From Streptomyces sp. NBC_00691 (GTDB lineage Bacteria; Actinomycetota; Actinomycetes; Streptomycetales; Streptomycetaceae): a stretch of 64,000 nt of DNA. The notes under the pieces are model-generated. The model ran no database searches and was not told the DNA's origin. It was given only the letters and a program-made list of their open reading frames with translations. The stretch is taken from positions 6,448,001 to 6,512,000 of the forward strand of contig NZ_CP109007.1 of NCBI RefSeq assembly GCF_036226665.1, written 5' to 3'. The position numbers were made by a program, and so were the translations under genes. Positions 58,900-64,000 of the stretch are shown here, in pieces (within the stretch, counting starts at the first letter, position 1; each line of letters opens with the position of its first letter).

Positions 58900-60605
58900 A
58901 CGGCGTCTCCGGAACAGCCGCCCACGAGGAGTACCGGGCGGCGCGGGATCTGCTGCTGCGGCTCCGCGGCGACCGGGAGGCGGCCTGTGCCGCCTTCCGG
59001 TGGCCGCGTGCCGAGTACTTCAACTGGGCCCTCGACTGGTTCGACGTCATCGCCGAGGGCAACGACCGGCCGGCGCTGGAACTCCTGGGCCGGCCGGGCC
59101 CGGACGGCGACGTCCCCGTCGTCGACCGGGTCTCGTTCGCCGAACTCCGTTCCCGTTCCGATGTGTTGGCGACGGCACTGCGCGCGCACGGGGTCCGGCG
59201 CGGCGACCGCGTCCTGATTCTCCTCGGCACCCGCGCCGAGCTGTGGGAGACCCTGCTCGGCTGCGTCAAACTCGGCGCCATCGTCGTCCCCGGCTACCAG
59301 GACCTCACCGCCGCCGAGGCGGCCGACCGGATCGACCGGGGCGGCATCAGGCATGTGGTGAGCGCACCCGAACTCGTGCCTCTGCTCGACGAGTTGTCCG
59401 GAGCGGGCTCGGTGCCGGGGGTCCGGGTGGCCGTCGGCGGCACGGACCGGGCCGGCTGGGTCCCGTACCCCGACACCCGTCGTCCCGGAGGGCCCCGCTT
59501 CGTCCCGGCCGGGCCGACCCGCGCCGCAGACCCGTCGTTCTGCTACTTCACCTCCGGGACGACCTCGTTGCCCAAACTCGTCGAGCACAGCCACGCGGGA
59601 TACGGCGTCGGGCACCTCTCCAGCCTGTACTGGAGCGGTCTGCGCCCCGGCGACCGGCACCTCAACCTCTCCGCCCCCGGCTGGGCCAAGCACTCCTGGT
59701 CCAGCTTCTTCGTGCCCTGGGCCGCGGAGGCGACCGTGCTCGCGCCCCCGGACGGCGGCCTCCCGCCGGCCGCGCTGCCGGGCGCCCTCGCCGCACATCG
59801 CGTCACCAGCTTCTGCGCGCCGCCCAGCGCCTGGCGGTCCCTGCTCCCGTACGTGAGCGGGGGCACGGCGGCACCGCGGCTGCGCGAGGCGACGGCGGCC
59901 GGAGAACCCCTGACCGACGAGACGGTGAGACGGATCGAGGCGGCGTGGGGCGTACGGGTCCGCGACGGCTATGGGCAGACGGAGGCGACCGCGCTCATCG
60001 GCCGCGCCCCCGGCGGCACGGAACCCCTCGCCCCGCTCGGGCACCCGCTCCCCGGCTACCGGATCGTGCTGCGCGACCCCGAGACGGGGGAGCGGGGGGC
60101 GTCGGGGGAGGTCTGCGTCGATCTGACGGAGCGTCCACCCGGGCTGATGCGCGGGTACGCGGGGCTGCCCGAGCGCACGGCGGAGGCGTTCGCCGACGGT
60201 CTGTACCGCACGGGCGACCGGGGCGAGCGGTGCGCGGACGGCTCGATCCGGCTGCTGGGACGGATGGACGAGGTCTTCAAGTCCCACGGCCACCGGGTGT
60301 CCCCGATGGAGATCGAGGCGGTGCTCCGCACCCACCCGGAGGTGGCCGACGCGGCGGTGGTGCCGTGCGCGGACCCGGAGGGCGGCCTCGCTCCGTACGC
60401 GGTCGTGGAACTCCGCCCGCAGAGGAGAGAGTTGATCACCGATGTGCACGGGCGCATCGGGGCGGAGCTGCTCGCGCTCGCCGCCGAGCGGCTCGCGCCG
60501 GTCTTCGTGCCGCGCGGGGTCGAGGTGGTCGCGCGGCTCCCGCGCACCCGCTCCGGCAAGGTGCGCCGGAACGCACTGCGCCCGGTGGCACCCACCCCGC
60601 ACTGA
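58896..60605 (+). CDS. Acyl-CoA-synthetase-like AMP-forming ligase
   Basis: A 569-residue ANL-superfamily enzyme closest in form to acetyl-CoA/medium-chain acyl-CoA ligases. The ATP loop is CYFTSGTTSLPKLVEHSH, the A5 region is VRDGYGQTEAT, the A8 hinge is YRTGDRGERCADGSIRLLGRMDEVFKSHGHRVSPMEIE, and the C-terminal lysine is in RTRSGKVRRNALR. The GTG start overlaps the fusion gene's stop as GTGA, so translation is coupled. It should activate a carboxylic acid, probably an amino-acid-derived one from this cluster, as adenylate or CoA thioester. No carrier protein is nearby. Confidence 0.85.
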   Translation: MNGVSGTAAHEEYRAARDLLLRLRGDREAACAAFRWPRAEYFNWALDWFDVIAEGNDRPALELLGRPGPDGDVPVVDRVSFAELRSRSDVLATALRAHGVRRGDRVLILLGTRAELWETLLGCVKLGAIVVPGYQDLTAAEAADRIDRGGIRHVVSAPELVPLLDELSGAGSVPGVRVAVGGTDRAGWVPYPDTRRPGGPRFVPAGPTRAADPSFCYFTSGTTSLPKLVEHSHAGYGVGHLSSLYWSGLRPGDRHLNLSAPGWAKHSWSSFFVPWAAEATVLAPPDGGLPPAALPGALAAHRVTSFCAPPSAWRSLLPYVSGGTAAPRLREATAAGEPLTDETVRRIEAAWGVRVRDGYGQTEATALIGRAPGGTEPLAPLGHPLPGYRIVLRDPETGERGASGEVCVDLTERPPGLMRGYAGLPERTAEAFADGLYRTGDRGERCADGSIRLLGRMDEVFKSHGHRVSPMEIEAVLRTHPEVADAAVVPCADPEGGLAPYAVVELRPQRRELITDVHGRIGAELLALAAERLAPVFVPRGVEVVARLPRTRSGKVRRNALRPVAPTPH

Positions 60606-60684
60606 CCTGGACACCCGCCCCGCACCGAGGGCGGAGGACCCGGACGCCGCCGCACGGCGGCGCCCGGGTCCTCCGCCGCCGGCA

Positions 60685-60751
60685 CTAGGGCCTGTCGTCA
60701 CACTCCCGTCGTCGCCCCGAGGGCGGACGGGAGTGTGACGACAGGCCCTAG
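60685..60751. repeat. Long near-perfect inverted repeat with TAGGGCCTGTC ends
   Basis: Outer arms of 26 bp (beginning CTAGGGCCTGTCGTCACACT) are perfectly complementary, and an inner CGCCC/GGGCG stem nearly closes the loop. It lies between convergent genes and supplies the TAG stop of the TetR gene. It may act as a terminator, but its form is that of a dispersed palindromic element. Confidence 0.75.
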
Positions 60752-61326
60752 ACCCGCGCCGTCTCCCGCTCCGCCGTCCTCAGCAGGACCTCCGCCACGC
60801 TCCTGGCCCGTACCGCCGCCTCCGGTGTGCCTTCGCGGAGGGCCGTCACGATGGCTCCGTCGCCGAGCAGGGCCAGCTGGCGGGCCAGGGCCTCGTGGTC
60901 GTGGTAGCCGCCCTCGGTGAGCAGCCGGTCGAGGACCGCGATGACCTTCTCCTTGTGCTCGGCCGCCACATGGTGGGCCGGGCTGTCCGGATCGGCCGTC
61001 TCGACCATCGTGTTGATGAAGGCGCAGCCCCGGAACGAGGCCGCGGCGAAGCGTTCCGCGAGGCCGTCGAAGAGCGCCAGCGGCAGCTCCTCGGGGGAGC
61101 GCCCGCTCGCCGCGATCCTGCCGTCGAGCCAGGCGCGCCACATGCCGTCCCGGCGCCGCAGGACCTCGACGACGACATCGTCCTTGCTGGGGAAATGGCG
61201 GTAGAAGGAGGCGCGGCCTACTCCGGACTCGGACAGGATCCGCTCGATGCCGACGGCCCGGATCCCCTCTTCGTAGAACAGACGCTCCGCCGCGCTGAGG
61301 AGCCGCTCTTTCGCGTTCGTGGCCAT
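60748..61326 (-). CDS. TetR-family regulator, divergent from the CMD-family gene
   Basis: A 192-residue TetR protein with the helix-turn-helix IRAVGIERILSESGVGRASFYRHFPSKDDVVVEV. There is no Shine-Dalgarno; a TACCGT box ends 5 nt before the ATG, which suggests a leaderless mRNA. Its last codon abuts the inverted repeat. The dyad in the gap to the divergent CMD gene is its likely operator. Confidence 0.85.
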   Translation of the reverse strand: MATNAKERLLSAAERLFYEEGIRAVGIERILSESGVGRASFYRHFPSKDDVVVEVLRRRDGMWRAWLDGRIAASGRSPEELPLALFDGLAERFAAASFRGCAFINTMVETADPDSPAHHVAAEHKEKVIAVLDRLLTEGGYHDHEALARQLALLGDGAIVTALREGTPEAAVRARSVAEVLLRTAERETARV

Positions 61327-61403
61327 ACCAGACGGTACCACTCGGTGCCGTATAGGTGATCCCGCAATCAAAAGGGGAGTGCCTGCCTCCCGTTGCGCCA
61401 GAT

Positions 61404-61443
61404 GGAACCGATCGGTACCGTCTCGATGGTACCGATCAGTTCC
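61404..61443. promoter_or_regulatory. Large dyad operator for the TetR/CMD pair
   Basis: Arms GGAACCGATCGGTACC and GGTACCGATCAGTTCC are complementary at 15 of 16 positions with an 8-nt spacer. The dyad lies 27-67 nt before the CMD start, in the divergent region. Confidence 0.65.
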
Positions 61444-61470
61444 ATCTTGGTCCGGCTCAAGGAGAGCTCC

Positions 61471-62019
61471 ATGCCCCGCCTGCCCCAACTGACCGTAGAG
61501 ACCGCCAACGAGGAGCAGCGTGAGCTGCTCGAAGGCACCCTCAAGCAGCTCGGCAAGCTGCCCAACCTGTATGCCGCGCTGGCCAACGGCCCCGCCGCCC
61601 TCCGCGGTTACCTCGCCATGCGCGAGGCCCTCGTCGGCGGCAGCTTCAGCGCCCGGCAGCGCGAGCAGCTCGCGCTCTTCATCGCGCAGCACAACGACTG
61701 CACCTACTGCGTCTCCGCGCACACCCTGCGCGGCGGCAAGGTCGGCCTGAGCGAGCAGGAGCTGCTCGACACCCGCCACGGCAGCGACGCCGGCGACCCG
61801 CACATGGACCAGGTGCTCCGCTTCGCCGGTGCCGTCATGGCCACCGGCGGCCGTGTCACCGACGCCTCCCTCGCCGACGCCCGCGCCGCCGGCGTGACCG
61901 ACGCCGAGATCGCGGAGATCGTCGGCCACGTCGCGCTCAACGTGCTGTCGAACTTCTTCAATCACGTTGCGCAGCCGGACTTGGACTTTCCGTTGGTCCC
62001 GGCGCAGCTCGCCGAGTAG
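61471..62019 (+). CDS. Carboxymuconolactone-decarboxylase/AhpD-like protein
   Basis: A 182-residue helical protein of the AhpD-like group. The redox motif is QLALFIAQHNDCTYCVSAHT (Cys-x2-Cys with His), typical of alkylhydroperoxidase-like proteins rather than true decarboxylases. The ATG follows GGAGAG. It is controlled by the divergent TetR gene if the dyad is its operator; a thiol-peroxide or quinone stress role is plausible. Confidence 0.85.
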   Translation: MPRLPQLTVETANEEQRELLEGTLKQLGKLPNLYAALANGPAALRGYLAMREALVGGSFSARQREQLALFIAQHNDCTYCVSAHTLRGGKVGLSEQELLDTRHGSDAGDPHMDQVLRFAGAVMATGGRVTDASLADARAAGVTDAEIAEIVGHVALNVLSNFFNHVAQPDLDFPLVPAQLAE

Positions 62020-62170
62020 AGTCTTCGCGGCCGAGCAGGGGTGCCGGGCGCGAAGGGGCGTCCGGCACCCCTGCGGCTTGTGCGACAACCGACTGGGGCG
62101 ATCGAAGCGGGTGGACGACCAACCACCTGATGCGAGGAACTGCCGCCTGCGCGGCAGGGGGGAATTTCAC

Positions 62171-63184
62171 GTGGACATCGACGCAAGAACCCTTCGGACC
62201 TTCCGCGAGGTGACCCTGACCGGGTCCTTCACCCAGGCGGCGCGACGCCTCGGGTACTCGCAGTCCAGCGTCACGGCACAGATGCGTGCCCTGGAGAGGC
62301 AGGTCGGCGAGCCCGTCTTCGAACGGCTCCCCAACGGCGTCCGGCTCACCCACGCCGGCACCGTCCTGTGCGACTACGCGCGCCAGATCCTCACCCTCGT
62401 CGGTGAGATGGAGACCGCCCTGCGCCGGCCCGCGGCCAACCCGCCCCGGCTGACTGTGGGCATCGTCCCCGCCCTCGCGTACGGGCAACAGCTCGCCCGG
62501 GTCACCCACATCGGGCGACGGCTCCTCTCCGGCGTCCAACTCGCCTTGCGCGTCATGGGAACCGCCGAGGTCCACGACGCCTTCCGGGCCGGCGCGATCG
62601 ACGGCGCCCTCGTCCTCACCGTCGTCGACGCCGAGGACCCCGTGGTCCAGCTCGCCGACCAGCTGCACACCGAGCGCTCCGACGAACTGACCGAAGTACG
62701 CCTCCAGGAAGTCGAGTTCATCCCCGTCACCAGCGTCGGCCACCGACGCGGCAACCTCGGCCGCCAGGTCGTCATCGCCGACCCCGACTGTCCCTCCCAG
62801 CGTTGGCTCCCCGAGTTCCTCCGGCTGCGCTGCGACAGCCCGCCCGAGATACACGAACTCGGATCCATGGCGGGCGTCCGCGCCGCCACCCAGTCCGGCC
62901 TCGGCTGCGCGATGCTCCCCATGGCCCTCGCCGCCTCGCACCAGGAGGCCGGGGGACTGAGACCGCTCCCCGGTGTGCCCCGGATGCGCTGGAACGCCTC
63001 CCTCGTCCTCGGCCGCTCCGACACCCGGCCCGCCCTCGACTGGCAGAACCTGACCGAGACCCTCCGCCAGGCCACCGCCCTCTCCTGTGCGGTCCACCCC
63101 GGCGAGCCCGGCCCCGCGAGCCCGGTCGACGTCCTCGGCGACGCGGCCCCGGCCCTCGACCCGGACCCGAGCATCGCCTCGTAA
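62171..63184 (+). CDS. LysR-family transcriptional regulator
   Basis: A 337-residue regulator. The N-terminal winged helix is LRTFREVTLTGSFTQAARRLGYSQSSVTAQMRALERQVGEPVFERL; the C-terminal periplasmic-binding-like domain is RLTVGIVPALAYGQ through AATQSGLGCAMLPMALA. The GTG start is backed by GGGGGGAA. The last 40 residues are a Pro/Ala-rich tail. The target is not obvious; no divergent gene is present. Confidence 0.88.
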   Translation: MDIDARTLRTFREVTLTGSFTQAARRLGYSQSSVTAQMRALERQVGEPVFERLPNGVRLTHAGTVLCDYARQILTLVGEMETALRRPAANPPRLTVGIVPALAYGQQLARVTHIGRRLLSGVQLALRVMGTAEVHDAFRAGAIDGALVLTVVDAEDPVVQLADQLHTERSDELTEVRLQEVEFIPVTSVGHRRGNLGRQVVIADPDCPSQRWLPEFLRLRCDSPPEIHELGSMAGVRAATQSGLGCAMLPMALAASHQEAGGLRPLPGVPRMRWNASLVLGRSDTRPALDWQNLTETLRQATALSCAVHPGEPGPASPVDVLGDAAPALDPDPSIAS

Positions 63185-63320
63185 CCCCCACCCCACAGAC
63201 CGGTGCCACGGCGCACCGCCGTCTCCCCCCGGCCCCACCCCCGACCGGGTCCAAACGGGAGCGACGGCGCGCCGTGGCACCTCCGTCCCACCGCCCCCTC
63301 GGTGCCCGGGCGGCCGTACT

Positions 63321-63361
63321 GCGCACCCCCGGCGCCTGACACCGGCCCGCCGGGGGTGCGC
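63321..63361. terminator. 14-bp terminator between convergent genes
   Basis: Perfect arms GCGCACCCCCGGCG and CGCCGGGGGTGCGC with a 13-nt loop. A second inverted repeat (GGTGCCACGGCGC at 63202 and its complement at 63269) lies just upstream. Confidence 0.7.
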
Positions 63362-63367
63362 CGCGGG

Positions 63368-64000
63368 CTACATGCCGGGGCCGTTGTAGGCACCGCGGTG
63401 CGGCTTGGTGGTCGCCGACACCGGGTTCCCCCAGTAGTCGAGGCCCCCGCTGCCGCCGATCACGGATCCGTTGTTCAGCGCGGGCGACGTGGCGCGCAGT
63501 TTGTACCCGTCGGCGGAGCCGAGCGAGTCTCCGCCCGTGCCCGGGTTCACGAAGTGCGGGTCGCCCACGATGCCGTTGGCCGTGGGCCTCGGCACGCCCT
63601 GGAAGACGTTCCAGAGCCAGGAGATGCCCGCGGCCGTCGGCAGCCGGGAGTCGGTGGTGCCCACCCAGATGTTGTTCTCGACGACGCTCTCGTCGGGGAG
63701 GGTGATGCTGAACTTCTTGTCGGTGCAGTAGAGGACGTTGTTGTACATGCGCAGCGCGGACCGGCCCGCGCTGACGCTGCTCATCCGGCAGTCGTTCTCC
63801 GAGATGTTGTAGCGGATGACCTGCTGGGCGCCGCCGATGGTGCCGCACCCGTCGCAGTCGAGGAAGAAGCCGCCGATGTTGTCGCGGCTGAAGTTGTACT
63901 GGATCAGGCAGGTGCCGGTGTTGCCCCAGTCGCAGTCGAAGGCCTGGCTGTCGGCCACGGACATCCTGGTGATCCCGTACACCGCGTTCTTCTGGATGGT
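63368..64000 (-). CDS. Right-handed beta-helix protein, C-terminal part (runs off right edge)
   Basis: 211 codons of the C-terminal end are visible, with the frame continuing past the edge. Repeated short strands of the pectate-lyase-like fold appear: CLIQYNFSRDNIGGFFLDCDG, VIRYNISENDCR, ALRMYNNVLYCTD and VVENNIWVGTT. The end (LDYWGNPVSATTKPHRGAYNGPGM) is typical for secreted actinomycete beta-helix polysaccharide-acting proteins. The signal peptide and active site are outside the window. Confidence 0.82.
   Translation of the reverse strand, partial: TIQKNAVYGITRMSVADSQAFDCDWGNTGTCLIQYNFSRDNIGGFFLDCDGCGTIGGAQQVIRYNISENDCRMSSVSAGRSALRMYNNVLYCTDKKFSITLPDESVVENNIWVGTTDSRLPTAAGISWLWNVFQGVPRPTANGIVGDPHFVNPGTGGDSLGSADGYKLRATSPALNNGSVIGGSGGLDYWGNPVSATTKPHRGAYNGPGM

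Noticed and set aside
1..64000. CRISPR arrays, prophage modules, tRNA genes and integrase/att sites
   Set aside because: No regularly spaced repeats, phage structural genes, tRNA cloverleaf or integrase were seen on either strand.

Overview
The window looks like chromosome of a Streptomyces or very close relative. GC is very high, GTG and TTG starts are common, and the gene types are characteristic: DUF2637, HbpS-like protein, AfsA/ScbR-type butyrolactone genes, a DmdR1-type iron box and many TetR regulators. No rRNA, tRNA, CRISPR array or intact insertion sequence was seen. Both edges cut genes: a nitrite/sulfite reductase on the left and a beta-helix protein on the right.

Left half (1-28 kb) is mostly core and regulatory. 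It holds nitrite/sulfite reductase with a sulfur-type leader peptide, a GNAT acetyltransferase, a GAF regulator, an AidB-like acyl-CoA dehydrogenase divergent from a BrkB membrane protein, RsgA, an Ada/AlkA-type repair protein with a degenerate glycosylase end, and a large secreted subtilase with a divergent LuxR-type regulator. It continues with a PP2C-like protein, pyruvate oxidase, an RsbW-like ATPase, DUF2637, an iron-box-controlled FhuF-like reductase, a GntR regulator, a lipoprotein, a P-loop/WD40 protein and a TPR protein.

Purine block (27.3-36.2 kb): a PucR regulator is divergent from three xanthine dehydrogenase subunits (FAD, 2Fe-2S, molybdopterin), followed by an NCS2 purine permease and the XdhC maturation factor. 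This is a complete purine uptake and oxidation unit. A tandem-repeat tract lies in front of the permease.

Fatty/branched acyl-CoA block (36.2-46.1 kb): a ROK regulator, a TetR/acyl-CoA dehydrogenase pair, an ankyrin pseudogene, HbpS, a short-chain dehydrogenase, a TetR regulator, a Zn-ribbon/OB-fold protein, EtfA, EtfB and an AcdH-like acyl-CoA dehydrogenase. A palindrome GGCAC-N3-GTGCC recurs before the TetR gene, the OB-fold gene and acdH, which suggests one local regulon.

Signalling and specialised-metabolism block (46.1-60.6 kb): a gamma-butyrolactone cassette (ScbR-like receptor, AfsA-like synthase, epimerase-like protein, second ScbR-like regulator) sits beside a putative gene cluster without PKS or NRPS genes. 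That cluster has a TAT-exported vanadium-haloperoxidase-like enzyme, an HPP membrane protein, a two-domain sulfurtransferase, a cupin, a B12-binding glutamate-mutase small subunit, a glutamate-mutase large subunit fused in frame to an FAD/NAD(P)-binding oxidoreductase, and an acyl-CoA-synthetase-like ligase. The fusion and its company are the most unusual content here. The predicted chemistry is glutamate to 3-methylaspartate followed by oxidation and activation; the product is unknown.

Right end (60.7-64 kb): a large inverted repeat, a TetR regulator divergent from a carboxymuconolactone-decarboxylase-family protein across a strong dyad operator, a LysR regulator, and the C-terminal part of a beta-helix protein.
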